From: Pararcticibacter amylolyticus
Lineage (GTDB): Bacteria; Bacteroidota; Bacteroidia; Sphingobacteriales; Sphingobacteriaceae
Reading direction: 5' to 3'
DNA length: 51,655 nt
NCBI RefSeq assembly: GCF_003130405.1
Contig: NZ_QEAS01000008.1
Span: 165,389-217,043 of the forward strand
Numbering within the stretch: the first letter of the stretch is position 1; the number at the start of each line of letters is the position of its first letter. Shown here one piece after another: positions 1 to 9,379 of the stretch. The notes beneath the pieces were generated by a model that did not search any database, was not told where the DNA came from, and saw nothing but the letters and a program-made list of their open reading frames with translations. Made by a program: the position numbers and the translations under genes.

Positions 1-56
1 GAAAAAGCTTCATTTTTTTTCTTTTTTCAAGATAAAATGTGCATTTTCGGATTGAA

Positions 57-656
57 ATGCTGTGTAATAGGATAAACGAGGCGGAAATTTTTGCAGATCT
101 TGCTGCAGGAAATGAAAAAGCCTTTGATGTTATATATCGCCATTATTCCAAACGTTTATTTCTTTATGTCCGAAAATTGGTTAAGACTCCTGAACTTGCA
201 GAGGAGCTGATCCAGGAAATCTTCGTGCAAATATGGATGAACAGACAAGTTTTTTCGGATGTGCAGTATCCAGTATCCTATATGTACAGCATAGCAAACC
301 GCCAGGCCCTAAAATACCTGAAGAAAGTTGCCAGCGATGAACGTATTCTGAAAAGTATAACCAACTATTCCGAATTCTACCGGAATGAAACTGAAGAGCA
401 GGTTAATTTGCGGGAAAGCGCCCGGACAATCAACCAGGCAGTGGCAGAGCTGCCTGCCCAGCGGCGGCTTATATGGGAGCTGAGCAGGAACGAAGGTTTA
501 AGCCACGACCAGATCGCCGAAAGGTTAAGTATCTCCAGACATACCGTCAAAAATCAAATGGTGCAGGCGCTGAAGCATGTTCGTCATTATCTCGACAGAC
601 GCTCGGGAATCCTGACCGAATTGATAATTATTTTCCTGTATATCAGTATTCTGTGA
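57..656 (+). CDS. ECF RNA polymerase sigma factor, FecI-like (left locus)
   Basis: This is an ECF-family sigma-70 factor of about 199 residues, expected to direct RNA polymerase to the neighbouring SusC/SusD operon. Region 2 is visible near the N terminus (AFDVIYRHYSKRLF, then ELIQEIFVQIW). Region 4 with its helix-turn-helix lies near the C terminus (LPAQRRLIWELSRNEGLSHD and ISRHTVKNQMVQAL). The hydrophobic tail ELIIIFLYISIL is common in Bacteroidetes FecI homologues. I prefer the ATG at 57; a GTG at 39 in the same frame would add six residues. The anti-sigma gene follows 92 bases downstream on the same strand, the usual FecI-FecR order. The family call is firm; the target promoter is inferred from context. 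Confidence 0.9.
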   Translation: MLCNRINEAEIFADLAAGNEKAFDVIYRHYSKRLFLYVRKLVKTPELAEELIQEIFVQIWMNRQVFSDVQYPVSYMYSIANRQALKYLKKVASDERILKSITNYSEFYRNETEEQVNLRESARTINQAVAELPAQRRLIWELSRNEGLSHDQIAERLSISRHTVKNQMVQALKHVRHYLDRRSGILTELIIIFLYISIL

Positions 657-748
657 GTTTTTTATTTTTTTGAATAGTCCTATCCCCGGACTTATAGTAC
701 TTATCGTTTTAGCAGCAGATGAAATTCTGCCGTAAAGACGATAGGGAT

Positions 749-1927
749 ATGAAGAAAGACGATCCATCTTTTCAGATATTATTTTCGAAATACACAAGAG
801 GCGAAGCTTCACCTGAAGAAACAGCACGTCTTTTTCATATTATAAGTGAAAACAATCACGATGAGCAAATTACGAAGCTCTTAGAATCGGAACTTGAAAG
901 TACGCCTTTTGCCGGGGAGTATGATCCTGCCTGGGAGTTTACACTTGGAAAAATTAAAACCCGGATCTCAGAAGCCGGGGAGGCTTCTGATCAAAAAAAG
1001 ACGGTGCGTATCTGGCCTCGGATTGCAGCCATAGCAGCAGCAGTTGTCCTGATCGCTTTTGGTGTACAATTTTTCACCGGCGATAAGGGAGGTTCCCATA
1101 ACTATGATCAACTTGCCGCAAACGACATAGCACCGGGAAAGATCGGCGCAACTCTCACTTTGTCGGACGGCAGAAAAATCAGGCTCGATGACGCGGCCGA
1201 CGGTATAATCGCCAAAGAGGCAGGTATTTCAGTTTCCAAAACAGCAGGCGGGCAGGTCGTCTACCAGATCAAAGCAGGAAAGGGTGATCCGGATATGGTT
1301 CATACATTAGCTACTACAAAAGGGGAGACCTACGTTTTAACGCTGCCGGACCAGACGAAAGTGTGGCTGAATGCTGCTTCCAGCCTGACATATAATACCG
1401 CTCTCGTTTCAAATGGAGTACGCAGGGTGAAACTCACCGGGGAGGCATATTTTGAAGTTGCTAAAGACAAAGACCATCCCTTTGTCGTGGAGAGCGGAGA
1501 TCAGAAGGTAGAAGTTTTAGGCACCCATTTTAATGTAAACGCCTATTCCGACGAGAAGGCTTACCGGACCACCTTGCTGGAAGGCAGTGTTAAAGTGTCT
1601 GAAGGCGGCCAATCGAAGATCTTATCGCCCGGCAGTCAGGCGGTAAATTCGGGAGGAGATATTAAACTGAATACGGTAGACACAGATCTCGCAGTTGCCT
1701 GGAAAAACAACAACTTCATTTTCGACCGGCTTAACATCCGGCAGATCATGCGTATCATAGAACGCTGGTACGACGTTGAGGTCGTTTACGATGGTGAAGT
1801 TCCGGCGGGTACATTTTGGGGCTCCGTTTCCCGGTTCGGTAAAGTATCTCAGGTGTTAATTCCCCTTGAAGCAACCGGAAATGTACATTTCAGAATTGAG
1901 GGGAGGACCATATATGTATCGAGATAA
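749..1927 (+). CDS. FecR-family anti-sigma factor with DUF4974 (left locus)
   Basis: Inner-membrane anti-sigma factor that holds its ECF sigma until the outer-membrane transducer signals. The N-terminal cytoplasmic part is followed by one membrane segment (IAAIAAAVVLIAFGVQFF). Then come the periplasmic FecR domain (motifs VWLNAASSLTY, GEAYFEVAKDKDHPFVV, VLGTHFNVNAY) and a C-terminal DUF4974 domain (IMRIIERWYDVEVVYDG to the end). The ATG at 749 gives the start MKKDDPSF; an in-frame ATG at 719 would add ten residues and is less likely. About 392 residues is normal for the family. Its partners are the sigma factor upstream and the STN-bearing SusC downstream. Function is inferred from the family and the gene order. 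Confidence 0.92.
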   Translation: MKKDDPSFQILFSKYTRGEASPEETARLFHIISENNHDEQITKLLESELESTPFAGEYDPAWEFTLGKIKTRISEAGEASDQKKTVRIWPRIAAIAAAVVLIAFGVQFFTGDKGGSHNYDQLAANDIAPGKIGATLTLSDGRKIRLDDAADGIIAKEAGISVSKTAGGQVVYQIKAGKGDPDMVHTLATTKGETYVLTLPDQTKVWLNAASSLTYNTALVSNGVRRVKLTGEAYFEVAKDKDHPFVVESGDQKVEVLGTHFNVNAYSDEKAYRTTLLEGSVKVSEGGQSKILSPGSQAVNSGGDIKLNTVDTDLAVAWKNNNFIFDRLNIRQIMRIIERWYDVEVVYDGEVPAGTFWGSVSRFGKVSQVLIPLEATGNVHFRIEGRTIYVSR

Positions 1928-2284
1928 AAAAGTACCTGACGAGATCCCGGTGTTTAATCCGGAATTCTTAGTAAGCATTTAATATTTCAAAATCATATAA
2001 TTAAAAAGCACAATAATATGGAGAGAACTATACGACAGAAAAGCTGATCAGAACAGATGATGGCCTTTACTAAGCCATACCCTGATTGGAGTCAGGATAT
2101 GGCGGTCCGGCCCGAAAATGAATCATTAACAGAATGTGGATGCCCGAGTTTGGACGCAGAGGCAACCCGCAATGAACCAGACAAGCAAACTTAACAATAA
2201 TGCGGTATAAAGCAATATTGAAGGCCTCCCATTTGGCCGCAGGATGCTAGTCACAAACAAAATGAAGTGTTAAAAAAACTAAAC
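1928..2284 (+). other. Leader region between anti-sigma gene and susC-like gene
   Basis: This 357-base stretch holds no convincing gene. It should carry the promoter that the locus sigma factor recognises. I could not identify a promoter with confidence, because the ECF consensus is unknown and no clear TAnnTTTG element is present. One strong imperfect hairpin (2074-2103) lies in the middle and is listed separately. Confidence 0.5.
2074..2103 (+). promoter_or_regulatory. Hairpin in the susC leader
   Basis: GCCATACCCTGA (2074-2085) pairs with TCAGGATATGGC (2092-2103) around a six-base loop, giving 11 pairs of 12 with one C/A mismatch. No T-run follows, so it is not an intrinsic terminator. 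It lies about 180 bases upstream of the SusC start and could be a leader structure or a protein-binding site. The role is unknown. Confidence 0.4.
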
Positions 2285-5200
2285 ATGAAACCGGGTACTC
2301 CAACAGGGATTATCCACAAAATCTGGCTGATAATGCGATTAACAACCATTATTCTAATAGCTGCAATCATGCAGGTCAGCGCTTCCGGCTTTGCACAGAA
2401 AATTACTTTAAGCAAAACCAATGCATCTCTCGAGGATGTCATCAGGGATTTGAGAAAGCAGAGTGGTTATAACTTTGTCGTTCCCGGAGAACTTCTGGAT
2501 AAATCAAAAGCGGTAACGATTAAAGTAAAAGACGCAGCGCTTGAAAGGGTTCTCGATCAAATTTTTGAGAACCAGTCTGTCTCCTACAAGATTAACAACA
2601 ACACGGTCACTTTAGTGGAAAAGCGGAAAGGCTATTTCGAAAACATAGTAGACCGGCTGCTGGCCATCAATGTCTCGGGTAAGGTTGTGGATGTCGTGTC
2701 GGGTGAGCCGCTCGCGGGTGCTACCGTAATGGTTAAGGGACGAAGTCACGGTACCAGAACCAATGCAGACGGTTCATTCTTTCTTCAGAATGTAGAGGAA
2801 GGTTCAGTATTGGTGATCAGATATACCGGGTATAAAACTATCGAGGTTCCATCCTCGAAAGATATAGGAACTATCCGGATGGATATAGAAGTAGGAAATT
2901 TGCAGGAAGTAAAGGTTACCGTAAACACCGGTTATCAGAAGATAAAGCCAGAACAGAGTACGGGTGCTGTCGCACAGATCAGTACTAAAGAGTTTGAGTC
3001 GAGGATCAGCACGAATTTCCTCGACGGCCTGGTGAACAGGCTGCCCGGGTTGATGATCAATAACAGTGTACAGTTTACAAGTACCCTTCCGGGAACCACA
3101 GGTTCTACAACCAGACCGCTGTTCAACATCCGTGGTATTTCTACCATGTCGGCCAACCAAAGTCCTCTGATTGTAGTAGATGGTTACCCTACAGAACTCA
3201 CGATTGACATGATCGATCCTAATGAAATCGAATCGATCACTGTCCTTAAAGATGCCGCTGCGGCAACAGTATACGGTGTACGGGCGTCGAATGGCGTGAT
3301 CGTTATCACACGAAAGCAAGCCTCTAAAGGAAAAGCTCAATTTACCTTCAGGGCTACTTCTGCTATTACGCCCAAAGAAAATTACAGTCGTTACCGCTGG
3401 GCCGACGATGCTTCTGCTATTGCCGTGGATTACCAGACGGCTACCCAGTCATCCAATATAACGGCAGACTCCTGGGACCTGCTGGCCACTGCTACCAATA
3501 TTACCGGGGGGACGGTGCGGCGCGATCCTGTTTTTTACCTGCTTGCCCAGCAGGCAGCCAAAATGATCACTCCTGAGCAGGCGGCATCATCTTTCGAAGC
3601 CCTTAGAAGCTATGATAACCTCGACGATTACAGCAGACTTTTTCGTCGCTCTTCATTAACCAATACCTATAACTTGAATGCGTCAGGAGGATCTGACAAC
3701 GCTCTTTATTATATTACCGGAAACTATACGGGCAACCGTCTCTCCGAGGTAAATAATGATAATAACCGGTTTTCACTCTCGGCGCGCAGCACACTGAAGT
3801 TTACTAAAAAGCTGTCGCTCGAGCTAACGACAGACTACCAGGAGCAACGGTTTAATAGTGCGCCGGTACCAGGGCCTGCGTCGCTGGATTCTTACCAAAG
3901 ATTTGAGAATCCCGACGGAACTCCAGCATTCGCGCTAGGATCGGGCATTTCACCATCATTCAACAGTTTAATGATGGCACAAGGCCTGGCCGATAATTTA
4001 TATTATCCGCTGGTTGAACTCAATGAGGTCACCGATAAGACCCGCACTATCAATAACCGGGTGACAGCTAATTTCAGATATCTCATCGGAGGAGGGCTTG
4101 ACATGACATTCGGAGGTATTTATGAAACTTCCCGTTCCGATCTCAGGCATTATGCGTCCGACCGGTCTTCTGAAGCAAGGCAGTATGTCAATGCCGCTGT
4201 ATCAAGGCTTGATGACCAGACACTTAAATATAATATTCCACGAGGCGGTTTTCTCCGGCAGGAAGCCGGGAGCACCACCAGTTATACTGCACGTGCGCAA
4301 TTGAATTACAATAAAGTACTGGCGGAAGACCATTCGATCAATGCTATTTTAGGCGCAGAAGTAAGGAATCTGATTAACAAGGGCAATACCGCTTCTTACT
4401 TCGGTTATAATGACGAGACCCTATTGCAGCAGCCTGTCGATTTTTCGGCGATGAGTACCGGGGCCATTACCAGTGCTTTTCGGTTGGGCGTGCCTGTCAA
4501 CAGTCAGAATTACAGTAGCTTCTTTAATCAGCAATATGCAGAAGACCGGTTTTTGTCGGGCTACGCCAACCTGGTGTACTCTTATAAGAACACCTATTCA
4601 CTGACAGGGAGTGCACGCATAGACCAGTCCAACCTATTCGGTACTAATCCGAAATATAAGTATAAACCACTTTGGTCGCTTGGAGCGGCATGGAACGTGC
4701 ATAAAGAGGAATTTATGCAGGACCTTAACTGGCTTACCCAGCTTAAGTTTCGTTTAGCGTACGGATTTAATGGGAATGTGGCCAAACTGGCGCTTCCGCA
4801 AGTGATAGCGCAAAGTGCCCTGAATTTATATACTTCACCTGCCAGTCAATCATTGAACGTATACTCTTACGCGAACAATAGTCTGCGTTGGGAACAAACG
4901 AAAAACTTTAATGCCGGGCTGGATTATACTGTTTTTAAAAATGTGTACGGTAATATTGATTATTACAATAAGAAGAGTACCGACTTGTTAGGAAATTCGC
5001 TGATCGATCCTACAATAGGTGTGAGTCCAACCCTGATTAACCAGGCCACGATCAATAACAAAGGTATCGAGGTGGGAGTGCATGCCGACTGGATATCAAC
5101 CCGGAAGGTAAACTGGAATACAGGCCTTGTAGCGGCGCGTAATACAAGTAAAGTTTTACAGGTTTATCAGAAAGGCGATTTTAGTCCGCAAACGCTTAAT

Positions 5201-5875
5201 GCCCTCGGCTACGTGAAGAATCATCCTGTAGGAGCTATGTTTTCGTACCGTTACGCCGGTCTTGATGATGAAGGTTATCCGCTGATCAAGGATACGAAGG
5301 GGAACGTTTACCGTACCAACGATAACAGTGCGACTGGTGCTACCAGCACCCTGATGAGAAGCGATACTTCGGGTGTCAGTCACTATTCCGGATCTTCGAT
5401 CCCCACTATTAACGCCGGTCTGAGCAACCGGGTCGATATCGGCAATTTTTATGTATTCTGTATGATTAATTATTATGGAGGATTTAAGGTAAGGGTACCG
5501 CGCCCCGATCCCTCCGCAACACGCCCTCTATCAGGCGCCGGTAATTACTGGAAAGTGAAGGGTGACGAAACGACCACGGATGTAATGGGACTGGCGGCAT
5601 ACAGGAGCGGCAACTCAAACAATGCTTATAATTACGCTGACAGTTACGTAGTGAACGGAGACTATATAACCCTTGGTGACCTGACGCTTTCTTATAGCCT
5701 GGACAACACGCCTTTCATCAAAAAAGCAGGCTTTAAACACTTTGAAGTGAAATGCCAGGCCTCTAATATCTGGACAGTAGGTTTTAACAAGGAGAATTTC
5801 AGTATGGCTACGGGAAGTTATCAGAAGCCGTACCTGACTCCGACTTACACAATCGGCATTTTTACAAACTTTTAA
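2285..5875 (+). CDS. SusC/RagA-family TonB-dependent transducer with STN domain (left locus)
   Basis: Outer-membrane TonB-dependent importer, about 1196 residues, that also signals to a FecR. Order: signal sequence ending near ASGFAQ; STN secretin/TonB short domain (about 45-115, LEDVIRDLRKQSGYNF); carboxypeptidase-regulatory-like domain (about 130-210, GKVVDVVSGEPLAGATVMVK); plug; and a C-terminal beta-barrel ending in aromatic-rich YTIGIFTNF. The plug bears the SusC signature FNIRGIS, IVVDGYP and VLKDAAAATVYGVRASNGVI. I use the ATG at 2285; a GTG at 2267 would add six residues. The SusD partner starts 11 bases downstream, so the two form an operon. The STN domain makes self-regulation through the adjacent FecR/FecI pair likely. 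The substrate cannot be read from the sequence. Confidence 0.95.
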   Translation: MKPGTPTGIIHKIWLIMRLTTIILIAAIMQVSASGFAQKITLSKTNASLEDVIRDLRKQSGYNFVVPGELLDKSKAVTIKVKDAALERVLDQIFENQSVSYKINNNTVTLVEKRKGYFENIVDRLLAINVSGKVVDVVSGEPLAGATVMVKGRSHGTRTNADGSFFLQNVEEGSVLVIRYTGYKTIEVPSSKDIGTIRMDIEVGNLQEVKVTVNTGYQKIKPEQSTGAVAQISTKEFESRISTNFLDGLVNRLPGLMINNSVQFTSTLPGTTGSTTRPLFNIRGISTMSANQSPLIVVDGYPTELTIDMIDPNEIESITVLKDAAAATVYGVRASNGVIVITRKQASKGKAQFTFRATSAITPKENYSRYRWADDASAIAVDYQTATQSSNITADSWDLLATATNITGGTVRRDPVFYLLAQQAAKMITPEQAASSFEALRSYDNLDDYSRLFRRSSLTNTYNLNASGGSDNALYYITGNYTGNRLSEVNNDNNRFSLSARSTLKFTKKLSLELTTDYQEQRFNSAPVPGPASLDSYQRFENPDGTPAFALGSGISPSFNSLMMAQGLADNLYYPLVELNEVTDKTRTINNRVTANFRYLIGGGLDMTFGGIYETSRSDLRHYASDRSSEARQYVNAAVSRLDDQTLKYNIPRGGFLRQEAGSTTSYTARAQLNYNKVLAEDHSINAILGAEVRNLINKGNTASYFGYNDETLLQQPVDFSAMSTGAITSAFRLGVPVNSQNYSSFFNQQYAEDRFLSGYANLVYSYKNTYSLTGSARIDQSNLFGTNPKYKYKPLWSLGAAWNVHKEEFMQDLNWLTQLKFRLAYGFNGNVAKLALPQVIAQSALNLYTSPASQSLNVYSYANNSLRWEQTKNFNAGLDYTVFKNVYGNIDYYNKKSTDLLGNSLIDPTIGVSPTLINQATINNKGIEVGVHADWISTRKVNWNTGLVAARNTSKVLQVYQKGDFSPQTLNALGYVKNHPVGAMFSYRYAGLDDEGYPLIKDTKGNVYRTNDNSATGATSTLMRSDTSGVSHYSGSSIPTINAGLSNRVDIGNFYVFCMINYYGGFKVRVPRPDPSATRPLSGAGNYWKVKGDETTTDVMGLAAYRSGNSNNAYNYADSYVVNGDYITLGDLTLSYSLDNTPFIKKAGFKHFEVKCQASNIWTVGFNKENFSMATGSYQKPYLTPTYTIGIFTNF

Positions 5876-5886
5876 ACTGTATACAA

Positions 5887-7254
5887 ATGAAACACTATAA
5901 ATTTCTGTTCATTCAGTTAACGGTATGCTGCCTGCTTCTTGCAGGATGCGATAACTACCTGGATATTACTCCGAAAGGAAAGAAATTGCTTACCACGGTC
6001 GATGACTATGACCAATGGCTAAATTCTGAGTCGCTGGTTTATGGAGTCGGACAGGCTAGCGGCTCTATCAATTATCTTGGAGATAACCTGGAACTGATCA
6101 ATATGACCAATCCTCCGACAAAACCGGGTGAACTGATGTATATCTGGTCGCCCCAGTTTTCATTTGATATTAATGCTGCTCCCGAATTGTGGGGAGCCCA
6201 TTATGCACAGATTAACCTTTATAATACGGTGCTGACGGGGATAGATGATGCTACCGGCGGGTCGAATGTTAAGAAAAGAAGTCTTAAAGCTGAAGCCTTA
6301 CTGGGTAGAGCCCTGGAATATTTCTACCTGGTGAACGAATATGCAAAGCCTTACGATCCGGTAACGGCCGAACAGGATCTTGCAGTTCCGTTTGTCACTA
6401 CAAACGATGTTACCTCGGAGGTTCCGCCGAGGAGTACGACGGCCGCGATATATAAGCACATCATTGATGATATCAATACGGCTATCCCGGACTTACCTGT
6501 CGACAACAGTCTTAACCGGCTTCGCGGATCTCTTGCAGCAGGATACAGCCTGCTGGCAAGGGTGTATTTTTATCAAAGGAATTATACTGAGGCTCAGAAA
6601 AATGCTGAACTGGCCCTTGCAAATACAAAAGCGGTGATGATAGACTTCAATGGTACGCTTCCGGCTACTAACATAATGGGTACGCATCCCGATGTGATTT
6701 ACGGAAGAATACTGGCTGTAATAACAACACCTACGCTTGACTTTATACAATCTTTTGCCCGCAATGACCTTCGCGTCAAAAAGCTGTATATCGGTCAGGA
6801 CACTTATCCTTATACGAAAAGGGGCTTGATGCAATTTTATCCGGAAGCTGTAACCGCTGTTTTTAAGCAGACTAATGCAGGCACTTCTGTACAGGAAATG
6901 AAGCTGATTGCGGCAGAGGGTGCAGCACGAAGCAATAATTTAACCCTGGCATTGAAGTATCTGGATGAGATCCGGCAAAAAAGGATTGAGGCCGCCACTT
7001 ATGAACGGTTTGAATCATCCAACCAGGAGACAGTATTAAAGGAAGTACTCCAGGAACGTGCACACGAACTCCCCTATAATGGCCTGCGGTGGTTTGATAT
7101 GCGCCGCCTTGACAAGGAGAACAGAATGCCGGCCGTCTACCGTTATAACGCCCAGGGAGAGGTTATTGCTACTCTTGAGCCGCATAGCGAGCGCTATACC
7201 CTGCAGATACCTGTTCAGGTGTTGAGTTTTAACCCCGGGATGCAACAGAATTAA
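5887..7254 (+). CDS. SusD/RagB-family outer-membrane lipoprotein (left locus)
   Basis: Surface-exposed substrate-binding lipoprotein that acts as a lid on the SusC barrel. It has a lipobox (LLLAGC, lipidated Cys21) followed by the typical YLDITPKG start of SusD proteins. Helical TPR-like segments follow (LLGRALEYFYLVNEYAKPYD; LLARVYFYQRNYTEAQKNAE), then the C-terminal RagB/SusD block (LKEVLQERAHELPYNGLRWF, with DMRR after it). At 455 residues it is at the short end for the family. It lies 11 bases after susC and 17 bases before a DUF1735/discoidin lipoprotein gene. The ligand is unknown. Confidence 0.93.
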   Translation: MKHYKFLFIQLTVCCLLLAGCDNYLDITPKGKKLLTTVDDYDQWLNSESLVYGVGQASGSINYLGDNLELINMTNPPTKPGELMYIWSPQFSFDINAAPELWGAHYAQINLYNTVLTGIDDATGGSNVKKRSLKAEALLGRALEYFYLVNEYAKPYDPVTAEQDLAVPFVTTNDVTSEVPPRSTTAAIYKHIIDDINTAIPDLPVDNSLNRLRGSLAAGYSLLARVYFYQRNYTEAQKNAELALANTKAVMIDFNGTLPATNIMGTHPDVIYGRILAVITTPTLDFIQSFARNDLRVKKLYIGQDTYPYTKRGLMQFYPEAVTAVFKQTNAGTSVQEMKLIAAEGAARSNNLTLALKYLDEIRQKRIEAATYERFESSNQETVLKEVLQERAHELPYNGLRWFDMRRLDKENRMPAVYRYNAQGEVIATLEPHSERYTLQIPVQVLSFNPGMQQN

Positions 7255-7271
7255 TCATAAAAGATAAGAAG

Positions 7272-8219
7272 ATGTTTAAACTAAATATATCAGCAGTTTG
7301 CCTGTTAATTGTGCTGTTCACTGCTTGCAGCAAAGACGACCGTGTGGCTCTGGCCGACCGCAGTGTTTCGATTCAACTCGCAAATGGACTTGATACGCTT
7401 CAGACTCCTATGACTCTGGATAAAGATTCAACGATAGTACTGGATTTAAAGGCGGCCCTGAAAGGAGAAGCCGCTTCTAATGATCACTGGGTAACATTCG
7501 CTGTGGATACCACCAGAATGCTTGAATATCGTTCGAAGTACGGGGACGCAATGTTGCTGCCCACCAGTTGCTATCTGCTTTTTAAACCAGACGTCCGCAT
7601 AGCATCCGGCAGCTCTGTTTCGGAGGCTGCACAGTTCAATATCGGCCACCAGACAAGGCTCGTTGGTAATAGCATATATGTACTTCCTGTTGTCATTAAA
7701 ACGGTGGACGGCAAGGAAGATTTCTCAGATAACCGGACAGTCTACCTGGTATTTAAGACAGCGCAGCCAAAGGACCTTGACAGGGTGGGATGGGAGATTG
7801 CAGGATATTCCACACAGCTTTCTTCTACTAATGCTGCTGCTAAGACAATTGATGTCAGCAACACCACTACTTTTTGGGCATCAGCTTTAAACCAGCCGAT
7901 GCCGCAATGGATATCCATCGATTTTAAAAAGGATATCATTTTCTCAAGCCTTAAGTTTTATATACCTACGACAAACAAGTATCCTAACAATGGTGCTTAT
8001 CCCACTTCTGTCAAGATAGAGACGAGCATGGACGGGACTATCTGGGTAAACAAAGGCGTGTTTGCAGGTGATATAGTGGATTATCAACAGACTATTAATC
8101 TTGGAATAACCACTGCTAGGTATGTCCGCTTTACAGTCCTTTCCGCTGCGAAGTACACCCCGGCGCCAACTTTGCTTTACGAAACAGTATTTATCTCAGG
8201 CATTGTATTACGCCGATGA
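7272..8219 (+). CDS. Lipoprotein with DUF1735 and F5/8 type C (discoidin) domain
   Basis: A 315-residue lipoprotein with lipobox LFTAC (Cys19). Residues about 30-165 look like the DUF1735 (BT_3987-type N-terminal) fold, seen as a beta-rich segment with YLLFKPDVRIASGSSVSEA and YVLPVVIKTVDGK. Residues about 170-315 resemble a discoidin/F5-8 type C carbohydrate-binding-like domain (WEIAGYST, WISIDFKKDIIFSSLKFYIP, VKIETSMDGTIWVNKG, ARYVRFTVLSA). Such proteins often accompany SusC/D as extra surface ligand-binding lipoproteins. It sits between susD and the thioredoxin genes with gaps of 17 and 25 bases, so it is part of the operon. The domain assignment is from pattern recognition; the ligand is unknown. 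Confidence 0.8.
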   Translation: MFKLNISAVCLLIVLFTACSKDDRVALADRSVSIQLANGLDTLQTPMTLDKDSTIVLDLKAALKGEAASNDHWVTFAVDTTRMLEYRSKYGDAMLLPTSCYLLFKPDVRIASGSSVSEAAQFNIGHQTRLVGNSIYVLPVVIKTVDGKEDFSDNRTVYLVFKTAQPKDLDRVGWEIAGYSTQLSSTNAAAKTIDVSNTTTFWASALNQPMPQWISIDFKKDIIFSSLKFYIPTTNKYPNNGAYPTSVKIETSMDGTIWVNKGVFAGDIVDYQQTINLGITTARYVRFTVLSAAKYTPAPTLLYETVFISGIVLRR

Positions 8220-8244
8220 GTCCCTTTAAAAGAATAATGACAAG

Positions 8245-9363
8245 ATGAAGAATATACTAAGAAAATGTATCCTCGCAGCAGCTTGCTGTCTGCCTTTAGG
8301 CCTGATGGCCCAAAAGAACTATACCATCTCCGGCAACCTCTCCAAACTGAAGGAGCCGGGGAAGGTTTACCTGGCGATGGTAAAGTCCGGTCAATGGGTA
8401 AACATAGACTCTGCCGCAGTGAAAAACGGCAAGTTCATCCTGACTGGAAGTGTCGATGAGCCCGTTCCTGCTCTGCTTTCACTCCGGCGGACTAAGTCCC
8501 CGGGCAGGGGAAGAGATGATCTCGGCTTGTTCCTGGAAAATTCGAAGATTTCCGTCAATGGCACCGATTCTATCAAAAGTGCCTCTGTAAGCGGTTCAGT
8601 CACCGACCGTGAGCAGAACGAAGTGGAAGCGATGATCAGGCCGCAGACGCAAACGATCATTAAGCTTAATGATGAATTTCGCGGAAAGCCGAAAGATGAA
8701 GCCTATAAAAAAGCGTCCGATAGTGTCACACACCTTGTTGCCAAAAACAAGGCCATCTATCTGGACTTCGCTAAGACGCATCTCAATTCTTACATGGGTT
8801 TATATGTGTATAATATCAATGTACTCGGAAACAGGTTCGAACCTAAAGCTGTAGGCCGTTCGTTATATGACCAGTTCTCAGAAGAGCTTAAATCTACAGA
8901 ACTCGGGAAAAGTACGCTTAAAAAGATAGAAGCCGCTGAACGGCTCGAAACGGGGATTAAAGCCACCGACTTTACCCAGAACGATCTGAGTGGAAAGCCC
9001 TTCACTCTTTCTTCCTTAAGAGGAAAATATGTACTGGTAGATTTCTGGGCGAGCTGGTGTGTGCCTTGCCGGGCAGAAAACCCCAATCTGGTAAAGGCTT
9101 ACCAGGAACTTAAAGGCAAAAATTTTGAAGTGGTTGGAGTATCCCTCGACCAGGGGAAAGCTGCGTGGGAAGCGGCTGTTAAAACCGATAACCTTCCCTG
9201 GATCCATGTCTGCGACATGAAGGGTTGGAAGAACGACGTTGCTGTGCTATATGGCATCAATTCCGTTCCGCAAAATATCCTGATCAACCCGGAAGGAGTG
9301 ATTATTGCAAAAAACCTCAGGGGAGAAAACCTGACCGAGCGTCTTAAAGCGCTCATTAAATAA
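8245..9363 (+). CDS. DUF4369-thioredoxin (TlpA/AhpC-TSA-like) periplasmic protein, copy 1
   Basis: Exported thiol-disulfide oxidoreductase of 372 residues. A signal peptide ends near LMAQ. A DUF4369 beta domain follows (about 25-115, YTISGNLSKLKEPGKVYLAM), then a helical linker. The C-terminal thioredoxin fold (about 235-372) has FWASWCVPCRAENPNL; the active-site cysteines are 272 and 275, and the cis-proline loop reads SVPQN. It is a close tandem paralogue of the next gene, 16 bases downstream. It shares the operon with susC, susD and the discoidin lipoprotein. The redox activity is well supported by motifs; the direction (reductase or resacetin-like) and the substrate are not. Confidence 0.9.
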   Translation: MKNILRKCILAAACCLPLGLMAQKNYTISGNLSKLKEPGKVYLAMVKSGQWVNIDSAAVKNGKFILTGSVDEPVPALLSLRRTKSPGRGRDDLGLFLENSKISVNGTDSIKSASVSGSVTDREQNEVEAMIRPQTQTIIKLNDEFRGKPKDEAYKKASDSVTHLVAKNKAIYLDFAKTHLNSYMGLYVYNINVLGNRFEPKAVGRSLYDQFSEELKSTELGKSTLKKIEAAERLETGIKATDFTQNDLSGKPFTLSSLRGKYVLVDFWASWCVPCRAENPNLVKAYQELKGKNFEVVGVSLDQGKAAWEAAVKTDNLPWIHVCDMKGWKNDVAVLYGINSVPQNILINPEGVIIAKNLRGENLTERLKALIK

Positions 9364-9379
9364 AACAAAAGACAATTCT

